DNA from: Thermoflexus hugenholtzii JAD2
GTDB lineage: Bacteria > Chloroflexota > Dehalococcoidia > UBA2979
Length of the DNA stretch: 64,000 bases
Direction of reading: 5' to 3'
NCBI GenBank assembly: GCA_945903275.1
Contig: CAMDNW010000003.1
Coordinates: 1-64,000 of the forward strand
Shown here: positions 30,174-39,557 of the stretch, one piece after another
Numbering within the stretch: position 1 is the stretch's first letter
How the letters are laid out: every line of letters begins with the position of its first letter
Notes under the pieces: model-generated
Database searches by the model: none
What the model saw: the letters and a program-made list of their open reading frames with translations, nothing else
What the model was told of the DNA's origin: nothing
Made by a program: the position numbers and the translations under genes

Positions 30174-30785
30174 ATGCGCGTCGCCCTCATCTCAGACACC
30201 CACCTGCCTTCGATCTACCGCGACCTAGACGGCCTCGGCCCCGAAGCGGCGCAGTTTCTCTCGACCGTTGACCTCATCCTCCACGGCGGCGACATCGTCA
30301 CCCGCGGCGTGCTCGATTGGTGCGGGCAGTTCGCGCCCGTCCTCGCCGCCCGCGGCAATCACGATGTCTTCGACGACCCGCGCCTCGCCGACACGCAGAT
30401 GATCACTCTCGAAGGCTGGCGCATCGGCATGGTACACGACCTCCGCCCCGTCTCCGCCACGCCCGCGGAACTCGCCGCTCTCCACTTCGGCGGCGAGGCC
30501 GTCGATATCATGATCGGCGGCGACACCCACGTGGACCGCCTCGACCATAGCGATGGCATTGTCGTTATCAACTCCGGCAGCCCCAACCTGCCACACCACA
30601 AAGAGACCCGCCTCGGAACCGTCGCCCTGCTCGACCTCGCCCCCGGCCGCCTCCGCGCCGAGATCCTCGTCCTCGGCCACACCACCGGCAGCCCCAACCC
30701 CGGCACCGCCCGCTACATCGAGGTTGCCGAAGGCCGCCTCGTCTCCACCTACCACAGCGGTGCCTCAATCCCCATCGACCGCTAG
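30174..30785 (+). CDS. YfcE/MJ0936-like metallophosphoesterase
   Basis: MRVALISDTHLP, LHGGDIV, ARGNHDVFDD, GGDTHVDR, NSGSPNLP. Confidence 0.9.
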   Translation: MRVALISDTHLPSIYRDLDGLGPEAAQFLSTVDLILHGGDIVTRGVLDWCGQFAPVLAARGNHDVFDDPRLADTQMITLEGWRIGMVHDLRPVSATPAELAALHFGGEAVDIMIGGDTHVDRLDHSDGIVVINSGSPNLPHHKETRLGTVALLDLAPGRLRAEILVLGHTTGSPNPGTARYIEVAEGRLVSTYHSGASIPIDR

Positions 30786-30801
30786 TCCTGATTCGCAGTC
30801 C

Positions 30802-31131
30802 CTACACCTGAACGGGTGTGCGCTCCCCTTGCTCGATGGCTTCATTGATCGCCGCCCGCAGACCGGGGCTGAATTCTCGTTCCAAGCAGCGCGGGCACGT
30901 CGGCGTCTCCGGCGCACCCATATCGAACAGCCGCACGATCCGTGGTTCCCCGGAAATGGTGATCCCACACGCCGTTCGCACCCGCACGGCATGGAATACA
31001 CGAGGCTCCACCTCAGTCGCGGCGACCAGTAGCACCCAGTGCCAGTCGTCGGCTAGGTCATTCATCGCCTTCGCCACGATCCGCACGTCCGCCACCAGAG
31101 CCTCCCGCATCACATCCGCCGCACCGTACAC
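30802..31131 (-). CDS. Hypothetical protein with Cys motif (TCPRCLEREF)
   Basis: 109-aa ORF, plausible composition. Confidence 0.5.
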   Translation of the reverse strand: MYGAADVMREALVADVRIVAKAMNDLADDWHWVLLVAATEVEPRVFHAVRVRTACGITISGEPRIVRLFDMGAPETPTCPRCLEREFSPGLRAAINEAIEQGERTPVQV

Positions 31132-31138
31132 TAGCCAC

Positions 31139-31330
31139 GTGAGCCGTTACATCCACTCGATGAGCCGGGATGAACTGGTCGCCGAGATTCGCGACATGAT
31201 TCTCTGGGGCGTCGCCGAGCATCACGAGATTCCCGACGCCACCATCCTCCACGTCCGCAAACTCCGCCCGCTGCTCGCCGCGCTCCGCATCCGCGCGCTT
31301 CAGGTCACGAGGCACATGGCCTCCGAGTAG
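31139..31330 (+). CDS. Hypothetical small helical protein (GTG start)
   Basis: VSRYIHSMSRDELVAEIRDMILWGVAEHHEIPDATILHVRKLRPLLAALRIRALQ. Confidence 0.4.
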   Translation: MSRYIHSMSRDELVAEIRDMILWGVAEHHEIPDATILHVRKLRPLLAALRIRALQVTRHMASE

Positions 31331-31557
31331 CGCCGAGTCCGAACGTCGCCGATGCGGCAGCAATGTTTCGATCGTCACGCCAATGAATGTCCCACAAAGC
31401 GGGATCGCCAACAAAGGCGTCAGCCCATCGTCGTCCGCCGCGATCACAATCGCCCCCGCCACACCGGCGAACAGCCCACCAAAAACCCCACCGGGGTTAG
31501 CGTCAGTTCCTTCATGAATCGACCCTACCAGCCCGCCACCTCGTCCGTGCGATCAGT

Positions 31558-32085
31558 TCATCTGTGGGTCATCCGGATAGTAGCGGCCATCACCAACCGC
31601 CCGAGTTGCCGTCGCAATACATCGAGCCACAGCGTCTCGGGCATCGAGGTGGACACGCCTTCTCCCCGAGCCCCCACGACTAACAAGCCCTGCGCCGCGA
31701 TCTGCATCGCGAGCTGTCCCGCACTCCATACCACGTACCTGCTCAACACGCGCTTAACTTCCACGTCGTCGGCCACCACTTCCACGACATCTTCGAGGGC
31801 GATCAATCCAACACCATCGACCACCCGGCGCGACCATGACTCATCCGGGACGCGCCGCTCGAAGCACACCGCGAACGCCGATGACACATTCACCAGCCCA
31901 CAGTTGAACATCACCCCCAGCGTCACCATCGGCGCTGCGAAGTCTGGCAGGCAGCGCTCCACCTCCGCGCCCAATGGCCGGTTGAGCAACAGCCCAAACA
32001 CGCCAATCGGACCGTGTATGCAGAGCAGGATCACCGTACGCGAGAAACTGGTGTCTTCTGCAATCGGGCTGGCCGCCAGCAACCG
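31558..32085 (-). CDS. YqgE/AlgH family protein (UPF0301); start uncertain, possibly TTG
   Basis: SLAGRLLAASPIAEDTSFSRTVILLCIHGPIGVFGLLLNRPLGAEVERCLP resembles AlgH N-terminus. Confidence 0.75.
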   Translation of the reverse strand, partial: RLLAASPIAEDTSFSRTVILLCIHGPIGVFGLLLNRPLGAEVERCLPDFAAPMVTLGVMFNCGLVNVSSAFAVCFERRVPDESWSRRVVDGVGLIALEDVVEVVADDVEVKRVLSRYVVWSAGQLAMQIAAQGLLVVGARGEGVSTSMPETLWLDVLRRQLGRLVMAATIRMTHR

Positions 32086-32137
32086 CCCGGCGAGTGATGC
32101 GTTCTTGCAGTCGTTCGCACTCTCTCAGCCACGCTGA

Positions 32138-32186
32138 GGCGTATAACAAGGCCGCGCCGGGGACCGGCACGGCCTTGTTATACGCC
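32138..32186. terminator. Long inverted repeat / bidirectional terminator candidate (17-bp perfect arms)
   Basis: GGCGTATAACAAGGCCG ... CGGCCTTGTTATACGCC with GC-rich 15-nt loop; followed by a second small hairpin GCCCGGcattaCCGGGC at 32192-32208. Confidence 0.65.
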
Positions 32187-32217
32187 TGGATGCCCGGCAT
32201 TACCGGGCCAAAGGTGA

Positions 32218-32430
32218 CTACCCCGCCGTGGCGCGGCGAACAGCCGGCTTTCGGGCCGCTGGCTTCTTCGCTACGGCCTTCTTCGCCGCCGGCTTTCGGG
32301 CCGCTGGCTTCTTCGCTGCGGCCTTCTTCGCTGCCGGCTTCTTCGCTGCCGGCTTCTTCGCTGCCGGCTTCTTCGCCGCCGGCTTTCGGGTTGCCGGCTT
32401 CTTCGCTGCAGTTGATCGAGTTGTCGCCAT
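32218..32430 (-). CDS. Histone H1-like Lys/Ala/Pro-rich repeat protein
   Basis: MATTRSTAAKKPATRKPAAKKPAAKKPAAKKPAAKKAAAKKPAARKPAAKKAVAKKPAARKPAVRRATAG; start ATG 32430 preceded by purine-rich RBS-like sequence. Confidence 0.8.
   Translation of the reverse strand: MATTRSTAAKKPATRKPAAKKPAAKKPAAKKPAAKKAAAKKPAARKPAAKKAVAKKPAARKPAVRRATAG
32240..32412. repeat. Degenerate 15-bp tandem repeat encoding KKPAA pentapeptides
   Basis: Repeated gccggcttcttcgct/gccggctttcgg units on + strand. Confidence 0.85.
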
Positions 32431-32639
32431 GTATCCCTCACTCTCTTCGTTTTTCGTGTCACACGACACGCACACAATTAATGCTGAAAGTGTGTTCAGC
32501 AGGTTATCAACATACCCCATATAACGCTTATATAGCGCAACTGCTCACACTTTTTTCTACTCGTGATTGTGGATAGCGTGGATATCTGCGCGTATGATCG
32601 CGCTTCGCGCGACACACATCGCGCTGCTAGTATGAAAGT

Positions 32640-32807
32640 ATGCCGACATATCGACAGACCACGCGCGTCGGCCCTTGCTGGCACTGTCGCGCCGCAACCG
32701 TGCAAGCATGCGAGGCGTGCGAAAACTTCGTATGTGAGCAGTGCGAAAAAGCGCACAATGAGTACCCGAGTCCTGAGACTATCGTGCACTCTAAGCCTGG
32801 CGGCTAA
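32640..32807 (+). CDS. 55-aa Cys/His-rich B-box-like zinc-finger microprotein (not in supplied ORF track)
   Basis: MPTYRQTTRVGPCWHCRAATVQACEACENFVCEQCEKAHNEYPSPETIVHSKPGG*; C-x2-C-x7-C-x2-C-x4-C-x2-C-x3-H-x10-H. Confidence 0.65.
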   Translation: MPTYRQTTRVGPCWHCRAATVQACEACENFVCEQCEKAHNEYPSPETIVHSKPGG

Positions 32808-32808
32808 C

Positions 32809-33459
32809 CTATCGCATCGAACTCTTCCGCTCGCGCCAAACATGCCACACCGCTGGCAACACTGACACCACTATCACCACGATCACCGTAAACACGATCG
32901 CAATCTCCGGGTTCACCGGCAGGCGCTCCAGCGTGTCACCCAGCCAGTACCCGCCCAGCGTCATTGACGTGATCCATGCCACTCCGCCGGTCACGTTGTA
33001 GAGCGAGAACTGCCGGTATGGCATCCCCACGGCCCCAGCCACCGTCGGCGCGAACGTCCGCACAAAAGCCAGAAATCTGGCTAAAAATATAGTCTTCCCA
33101 CCATGTTGGTCGTAGAACTCACGCGCCTTAAGCAGATGCCGCCGCTTGAAGAACCGCGATTCATCCCGCGCGAACAGCATGGGGCCCGCCTGCTTGCCGA
33201 TGTAGTACCCGGTCGCGTCACCTGCCACTGCCGCCACGATCAGCAGTGGAATCAAAAGCCGGATATCGAATATCCCTTTCGACGCGACTAACCCCACCGT
33301 GAGCAACAACGAGTCGCCCGGCAGGAACACACCGATGAGCAGTCCCGTCTCCGCGAAGATGATGACGAACAATCCGACGTACCCCGCCGCTACAATGAGG
33401 CTCACTAGGTCGAGATACACGGCAAGCCCTCCATGAGGCGCATATGTCGTTACGTACAT
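32809..33459 (-). CDS. DedA family membrane protein
   Basis: FVIIFAETGLLIGVFLPGDSLLLTVG, GDATGYYIGKQAG, FLARFLAFVRTFAPTVAGAVGMPYRQFSLYN. Confidence 0.92.
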   Translation of the reverse strand: MYVTTYAPHGGLAVYLDLVSLIVAAGYVGLFVIIFAETGLLIGVFLPGDSLLLTVGLVASKGIFDIRLLIPLLIVAAVAGDATGYYIGKQAGPMLFARDESRFFKRRHLLKAREFYDQHGGKTIFLARFLAFVRTFAPTVAGAVGMPYRQFSLYNVTGGVAWITSMTLGGYWLGDTLERLPVNPEIAIVFTVIVVIVVSVLPAVWHVWRERKSSMR

Positions 33460-33833
33460 CCGAGGGTACGGCCTGCTCCGCCAACAGTCGCCGCGCGCGC
33501 GTCATGTGACACGTTACATCACAACATTCTGTCGCCTGAATTGTTAACTTCACGCACTTTGATTATGCATCGTGTCAAGGCGACACGTATCGGGCGCGAT
33601 GCTACGGTTTCGTAAGTAGATAAACGCATTCACATCATCCGACGTGAAAAAACGCCAGTAAGTCAACATGGCATTCGGGATACCTTGCAACACATCGGCA
33701 AGAACAACAGCTCGCAGTACCGTTCGCGTGCGAACGTCGCAACATTCGGTGTTGCTACGGGTGAGGCCGCTTTCGCTTTTAGGCACATGCCGGGCGGCGC
33801 GGATTCGCACGCGAAGGTAGATTCGGCCGCCGG

Positions 33834-34598
33834 TTGATTCACCCCGTGCAACGGTCGCGGCTCAGGCCGCGTCTCTCGACGGCCACCCGGGCGGCGCGGA
33901 GGCATGTCGTGCTCATCGTCGCCGTGCTCGCAGTGACCGTCCTGATAGCCGGTACCATGCAACACCCAGACGCCCTACCCACGGAAGCCAAAACTCGCTC
34001 CGAGGCTCTCAATCTCATCGACGGTCGCCTCCAGTACGTTGGAGCCCCTAGCTATACCATCCATGCCAATGGCGCATCGGAGTCCATGAGCACCTTCGCA
34101 GTCCAGTTGGACACCCCAGCCGCCCAGTCGGCCCTAGCCAGCATGCTCGCAAAGCCCACCGCAACCTCCGCTGCCAAGGGCGCCGCCCTCAGCAACCCAG
34201 CGGCCACTCCAGCCGTAATGACTGCGGTCATCGCCATGCCTGCTCCGCCCTTAACGCCAGAACCAGCCGTTCGACCTGCAGCAGCCGGCGCCTACGCCTC
34301 CCAGTCGGAAGTCGAAGCTACGCTCGCCACCACAGCATGGCCTCGCGAACTTTGGCCAACCGTGCTCGCCATTGCCTACTGCGAGTCAGGAATCGATAGT
34401 GACCGCGACGGTCACTACGACTCCGTCGACACGCTCGCCTCCGGCGCTGGCGGCCTCTACATCGGCGTGATGCAGATAGACGTGAAGCACCACTTCAGCA
34501 GCCAGTACGATCTGCGTGCGTTGCGCGACAACCTCGCCGCCGGACATGAACTCTGGGTACGCGCCGGCCATTCATTCGCCCCGTGGGGCTGCCACTAG
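33834..34598 (+). CDS. Secreted transglycosylase/lysozyme-like protein
   Basis: N-terminal TM/signal segment; Ala/Pro-rich linker; WPTVLAIAYCESGIDSDRDGHYDSVDTLASGAGGLYIGVMQID...AGHSFAPWGCH. Confidence 0.75.
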   Translation: MIHPVQRSRLRPRLSTATRAARRHVVLIVAVLAVTVLIAGTMQHPDALPTEAKTRSEALNLIDGRLQYVGAPSYTIHANGASESMSTFAVQLDTPAAQSALASMLAKPTATSAAKGAALSNPAATPAVMTAVIAMPAPPLTPEPAVRPAAAGAYASQSEVEATLATTAWPRELWPTVLAIAYCESGIDSDRDGHYDSVDTLASGAGGLYIGVMQIDVKHHFSSQYDLRALRDNLAAGHELWVRAGHSFAPWGCH

Positions 34599-34607
34599 CG
34601 CAAGTCC

Positions 34608-35126
34608 CTACGAAAAGTGCTCCGGCTCCGTCGCCCGGAACCCTGCACGGTACTGCTCGTAGAGTTCCGTGTAGTCGCTCGTACCCTTGGCGATGATCGC
34701 AGCGATGTCCGTCGGAGTTGTCACGCGGCGTGCTGGCACGCCGAGCATCAACGCACCAGCAGGCACCTCGCCGCCGTTCATTACCGCGCCAGCACCGATC
34801 ATGGCGCCCTTGCCGATGTGCACGCCACCGAATACAAGCGCGCCGTTAGCGATCATGACGTCGTCTTCCGTGACCACCTCGTGTACCAACGCGAAGTGCG
34901 CAATCGTGCAGTTCCGCCCGATCGTCGTCGTCTTATGCATCACAGCGTGATCCTGCACGTTCGTCCCCTCGCCGATGACGATAGGTCCAGTGTCGCCACG
35001 CAGCACTGCTCCCGGCCAGATCGTTGCCCGCGCGTGTACCGTCACATCACCAATCAACGTCGCTTCTGACGAAACCCACGCCGTCTCATGCACTCGCGGC
35101 ACCTTGTTACCAATCGCATAGAACAT
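34608..35126 (-). CDS. Gamma carbonic anhydrase family protein
   Basis: LRGDTGPIVIGEGTNVQDHAVMH, IGRNCTIAHFALVHE, left-handed beta-helix hexapeptide pattern. Confidence 0.92.
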   Translation of the reverse strand: MFYAIGNKVPRVHETAWVSSEATLIGDVTVHARATIWPGAVLRGDTGPIVIGEGTNVQDHAVMHKTTTIGRNCTIAHFALVHEVVTEDDVMIANGALVFGGVHIGKGAMIGAGAVMNGGEVPAGALMLGVPARRVTTPTDIAAIIAKGTSDYTELYEQYRAGFRATEPEHFS

Positions 35127-35139
35127 GCTTCCCCCTCGC

Positions 35140-36258
35140 CTACGCCCGTGCCGTATTGCCCGTTTCGATGCCTACCACGTGCAACAACTCTGCCAACCGC
35201 GCATCGAGGTAGCCCTCATCCACCGCGCACAACGTCACATGCCCCACCTTACGGCTCGTTCTCGGCGCTTTGCCGTACATATGGACATGCGCTCCTGATA
35301 ACGAGGCCAGCGTTTCCAGCGGCGGCGGTGTCCCAACCAGGTTTACCATCGCCCACACTCCCAGCGCCTGCGGCAACCCCAGCGGCAAACCCGTCACGGC
35401 GCGTAGGTGGTTTTCAAACTGGCTCGTCGCCGCGCCTTCGATCGTCCAGTGCCCCGAGTTGTGTACGCGCGGCGCGATCTCGTTCGCAACCAGCCGCCCC
35501 TCATGCTCAAACCATTCGATGGTCAGCACACCCACGTAGTCCAGAGCTTCCAGCACACGCCGCGCGGCATATTCCGCGTCCGCCTGCATCAAGGCGTTCA
35601 CCACCGGCGACGGCGTGCGCGAGACGCGCAGAATGCCATCATGGTGCCAGTTCTGCACCAGCGGGTAGCACACCACCGCTCCATCGAGGCCGCGCACCGC
35701 AATCACCGACAACTCTCGCGCGAACGGCACGACTCCTTCGAGGATCGACGGCGTCCCATCGAACGCCGCAATAGCAGCCTCGGCATCTGCATCGCTGCGC
35801 AGCACTGCCTGCCCTTTGCCGTCGTACCCCATCCGCCGCGTCTTCAGTATTGCGGGCAGCCCGAGCGTCGCCACCGCGCTGCGCAACCCTTCCGCCGAAT
35901 CCACTGCCGCAAACGGCGCAGTCGCAATACCGAGGCCGTTAAGGAACTGCTTCTCAGTCAGCCGGTCCTGTGATACGTCCAACGCCACCAGCGGTGGCAG
36001 CAACCGCGCACCGCGCGCTTCCAGTGCCCGCACCGCATCTACCGGCACGTTCTCGAACTCGTATGTGACCACGTCCACGCCGTCCGCGAACTGCGCGAGC
36101 GCATCCACATCCTCATATGCCGCCCGCACGCGCGGTGCGATGTCGTCGACACATACCTCATCGGCCGGGTCAAAGAAGCGGAACCGCATCCCCAGCGGGT
36201 AGCCAGCGAGCGCCAGCATCCGTCCCAACTGGCCCCCGCCGAGTACGCCGAGGATCAC
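35140..36258 (-). CDS. purK: 5-(carboxyamino)imidazole ribonucleotide synthase
   Basis: MILGVLGGGQLGRMLALAGYPLG, KTRRMGYDGKGQ, EIAPRVHNSGHWTIEGA. Confidence 0.96.
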   Translation of the reverse strand: MILGVLGGGQLGRMLALAGYPLGMRFRFFDPADEVCVDDIAPRVRAAYEDVDALAQFADGVDVVTYEFENVPVDAVRALEARGARLLPPLVALDVSQDRLTEKQFLNGLGIATAPFAAVDSAEGLRSAVATLGLPAILKTRRMGYDGKGQAVLRSDADAEAAIAAFDGTPSILEGVVPFARELSVIAVRGLDGAVVCYPLVQNWHHDGILRVSRTPSPVVNALMQADAEYAARRVLEALDYVGVLTIEWFEHEGRLVANEIAPRVHNSGHWTIEGAATSQFENHLRAVTGLPLGLPQALGVWAMVNLVGTPPPLETLASLSGAHVHMYGKAPRTSRKVGHVTLCAVDEGYLDARLAELLHVVGIETGNTARA

Positions 36259-36260
36259 GC

Positions 36261-36773
36261 CTATGCCTGTGGGTCGGGTACGCGCGGATCCGGGTCGTCC
36301 AGCACCAGCCTCGTCTGTGCCTCACGGAACTCCGCCAGCGCCGTGTGTAACATCGCGTCATGTGACGAGAGGATCGCCGCTGCCAGCAGCGCCGCGTTCA
36401 CCGCGCCAGCCCGCCCGATGGCTAGCGCACCCACGGGAATCCCCGCTGGCATCTGCACGATCGAGAGCAGTGAGTCCATCCCCTTGAGTGCACGCGACTC
36501 CACCGGCACACCCAGCACCGGGAGCGCGGTCTTCGCCGCCGCCATCCCCGGTAGGTGCGCCGCCCCGCCCGCACCTGCGATGATCACACGCAGCCCACGC
36601 CCTTCGGCAGACGCGGCGTACTCGAACAGCAGGTCGGGGGTGCGGTGTGCCGAGACCACGCGCACCTCGAACGGCACACCGAGAGTCTCTAGGGTGTCTG
36701 CCGCATGCTGCATCGTCTCCCAGTCGGACCGGGAACCCATGATGATGCCTACCAGCGGATCGACTGCCACCAC
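36261..36773 (-). CDS. purE: 5-(carboxyamino)imidazole ribonucleotide mutase
   Basis: [57 protein letters not shown] start likely. Confidence 0.96.
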   Translation of the reverse strand: MVAVDPLVGIIMGSRSDWETMQHAADTLETLGVPFEVRVVSAHRTPDLLFEYAASAEGRGLRVIIAGAGGAAHLPGMAAAKTALPVLGVPVESRALKGMDSLLSIVQMPAGIPVGALAIGRAGAVNAALLAAAILSSHDAMLHTALAEFREAQTRLVLDDPDPRVPDPQA

Positions 36774-36929
36774 GTTAGCATTGTAGCCCCATCCCCTGAC
36801 TGTGGCTTGAGGTAGCAATCGCTGCTACCACACACCACTCGTCGCTCTCGGCTTGACAGATCCGGACACGAATGTAACCGTCCCGCAATCCGGCAGGCTC
36901 GCTTGTAAGACTGACATCGTGGAGGGCTC

Positions 36930-37616
36930 ATGAACCCGGTCGTCGACGCGTTGGCTGGTGGACGCCCGTCCCTGACAGAGCACGAGGCGAAGCAATTCCT
37001 CGCCGGTTTCGGGATTCCCATCAGCCGATATGCAACGGCTGCCGATGCCGAGGCGGCGGTGGCAGAAGCGAAGACCATCGGCTTCCCCGTCGTCCTGAAA
37101 GCCTCCGGCGCCGAGCTCCAACACAAGACCGAGGCCGGTGGAGTCGTCCTCGACCTCCGCTCCGAAGCCGAAGTACGCGAGGCCGCCCAACGCCTGTTGC
37201 AGATTCCCGGATGCGCGGCCCTGCTCGTCGAAGAGATGGTCAGGGGCGACCGCGAACTCGTCTGCGGTATCATCCGCGATGTGCAACTCGGCCCCTGTGT
37301 CATGTTTGGCCTCGGCGGGATCCTCACCGAGGTGCTGGACGACGCCGTATATAGAGTCGCGCCGCTCACGGACGCCGACGCGCTCGGCATGTTGCAGGAC
37401 ATCCGGAGCACGAAAATCCTCGGCCCATTCCGCGGACAGTCCCCAGCAGATCGCGTGGCGCTCTCGAAAATTCTGGTCGCCCTCGGCAACATCGCGATCG
37501 AGCACGAGGCGATCCGTGAAATCGACCTCAACCCGATCAAGATTCGCCTGGATGGCTCGCCCATAGCTGTAGACGCCCTCATCGCCGTGACCATCAGTGG
37601 CACGACACAGCGTTGA
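36930..37616 (+). CDS. ATP-grasp subunit of ADP-forming acyl-CoA synthetase (beta-like)
   Basis: GFPVVLKASGAELQHKTEAGGVVLDL, LVEEMVRGDRELVCGIIRD, EIDLNPIKI. Confidence 0.88.
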   Translation: MNPVVDALAGGRPSLTEHEAKQFLAGFGIPISRYATAADAEAAVAEAKTIGFPVVLKASGAELQHKTEAGGVVLDLRSEAEVREAAQRLLQIPGCAALLVEEMVRGDRELVCGIIRDVQLGPCVMFGLGGILTEVLDDAVYRVAPLTDADALGMLQDIRSTKILGPFRGQSPADRVALSKILVALGNIAIEHEAIREIDLNPIKIRLDGSPIAVDALIAVTISGTTQR

Positions 37617-37695
37617 GCTGCCTACGCAATTGTCCGGTCGGCCTGCAGGCCTGAATTCCACGCCGAGGTTCGCAAGTATTGCCGGGAGGCAAGCA

Positions 37696-39102
37696 ATGTA
37701 CGACGCGACGAAGCAGAGCCTGACCCCGTTCTTCGAGCCTCGCAGTGTGGCCATCGTCGGCGCCTCCGGCACCCCCGGCAAAGCTGGCTACGAGGCGATC
37801 CGCAACCTTCAGGCCAACGCCTACCCCGGACACATCTATCCGGTGAATCCACGCGGTGGCGAGATCCTCGGGCTCCCCGTCATGGCGTCTATCGGCACCC
37901 TCCCAGATGGCGTAGACGTCGCCATAATCATTCTGCCCGCAGAGGCCACCCCGCAGGCCGTGCGGGAATGTGCCTCCAGAGGCATCGGCCACGTGGCCCT
38001 GATGGCGGGTGGCTTTGCCGAAGTCGATGAGACGGGCGTCGAAGCCCAGAATGAACTGCTGACGATCATCCGCGAGACCGGTATTCGCGTCCTCGGCCCC
38101 AACATCTCAGGTCACGCGTCGACGCCGCAGTCGTACACGTCTGCCTTCTTCCCGCTGGGCAAGATTCGCCGCGGCACCGTCTCGGTCATCGCCCAGACCG
38201 GCAATTTCCTCACCCACACCATGCGCTACATCCTCACTGGCGAGCACTTCGGAGTCGCCCGCGTCATCGGGCTTGGCAACAAAGTGGACGTCGACGAGGT
38301 CGACGCCCTCGAGTACCTCGCAGATGACCCGGAAACCAGCGCTATCATCATGTATCTGGAGAGCTTCAAGCGCCCAGCGCGCTTCCTCAGCGTCGCCAGA
38401 GAAGTGTCTCGCCGGAAACCCATCGTCATGCTCAAGAGCGGGATGACCGAGGCTGGCAAGCAAGCCGCCGTCGCGCACACCGCCGCTATGGCGACCGAAG
38501 ACCGCCTGGTAGACGGCATGCTTCGTCAGTCCGGCATCGTCCGCCTAGAGGAGTACACCGACCTCATCCTCGCCGCGAAGGCTCTGTCTATGGTGCCACT
38601 GCCGAAGGGCAACCGCGTCGGCTTCCTCGCCCCCTCCGGAGCGATGCTCGTCGTTCTCACCGACCTCTGCGTGCGTCTCGGACTCGAGGTGCCCACTGTC
38701 ACAGATGAAACTGTCGCCCGGCTACACGAGATCAGCCCGCCTTACATCCGTATGCGAAACCCCGTCGATATCTGGGCATCGGCCACAGTCAATGGGGTCG
38801 AGTTCGGCTACCGCGAGGGCATGGAAGCCCTCCTCAAGGACCCAACGATCGACGCCGTTGTGCCGATCCTGATGTTGACCCGAGACACCGGCATCCCGCC
38901 CTTCGACTTCATCGTCGATCTCGCGCAACGCTATCCGGAGAAGCCCATCCTCGTAGGCTTCAGCGGCGATGCCGACTGCATGGAGGAATGCAAAGCGTTC
39001 CTTGAGCCAAGAAACATCCCGACGTTCCCGGTGCTCGAGCAGCCCTTTAAAGCCCTCGCCATCTTGGCGCGTTGCCATGAGGCGATGCTAGGCAACCACT
39101 GA
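37696..39102 (+). CDS. CoA-binding subunit of ADP-forming acyl-CoA synthetase (alpha-like)
   Basis: FFEPRSVAIVGASGTPGKAGYEAIRNL, YPVNPRGGEILGLPV, VLGPNISG, VAHTAAMATEDRLVDGMLRQSG. Confidence 0.88.
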   Translation: MYDATKQSLTPFFEPRSVAIVGASGTPGKAGYEAIRNLQANAYPGHIYPVNPRGGEILGLPVMASIGTLPDGVDVAIIILPAEATPQAVRECASRGIGHVALMAGGFAEVDETGVEAQNELLTIIRETGIRVLGPNISGHASTPQSYTSAFFPLGKIRRGTVSVIAQTGNFLTHTMRYILTGEHFGVARVIGLGNKVDVDEVDALEYLADDPETSAIIMYLESFKRPARFLSVAREVSRRKPIVMLKSGMTEAGKQAAVAHTAAMATEDRLVDGMLRQSGIVRLEEYTDLILAAKALSMVPLPKGNRVGFLAPSGAMLVVLTDLCVRLGLEVPTVTDETVARLHEISPPYIRMRNPVDIWASATVNGVEFGYREGMEALLKDPTIDAVVPILMLTRDTGIPPFDFIVDLAQRYPEKPILVGFSGDADCMEECKAFLEPRNIPTFPVLEQPFKALAILARCHEAMLGNH

Positions 39103-39147
39103 CCAATACGCGCGAGCGCACTACCTGATGACAGCGCTTGCCGGTCG

Positions 39148-39378
39148 TTAGTACCCGTCTGGCTCCGCGACCGCCGTCGGCTCACGCGGGTCGAGCGCCT
39201 TCACGCTCATCCCCGCCTCGGCCGCCCGCACCTTAGCCGGTCGTACAGCAATCGATGACTTCGCCGAGTGTTTCGGCGTCGCGACCGCGAACGAAAACAC
39301 CATGAGAGTCGCGACCACCGTGCCCAAGATCCGGGCCGGCCGCCACCATCGCGCCACACGCCACACGCCACACGCCAT
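39148..39378 (-). CDS. Small membrane-anchored hypothetical protein
   Basis: RWWRPARILGTVVATLMVFSFAVATPKHSAKSS; single TM segment. Confidence 0.35.
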   Translation of the reverse strand: MACGVWRVARWWRPARILGTVVATLMVFSFAVATPKHSAKSSIAVRPAKVRAAEAGMSVKALDPREPTAVAEPDGY

Positions 39379-39557
39379 GCGAGGTATACCCCCAGCGACG
39401 GGAGACCATCAGCGCCGCACTCACGATGCTCGTCCGGCCATACCACGGGTCAACCAGTCAGACACAACATTGCTCCAGCCTCGCGCCGCCTACTCGTAAC
39501 TATCGGCACGATCGGCGACTGCCACAGGTGGCCCGATGCCTCGTGCTTGCGCTCGTA

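Noticed and set aside
32240-32412. CRISPR-like repeat array
   Set aside because: Units are contiguous 15-bp coding repeats (KKPAA) without spacers.
33721-33736. LexA/SOS box
   Set aside because: Half-sites are GTTCG-N4-CGAAC, inverted relative to the CGAAC-N4-GTTCG Gram-positive-type SOS box.
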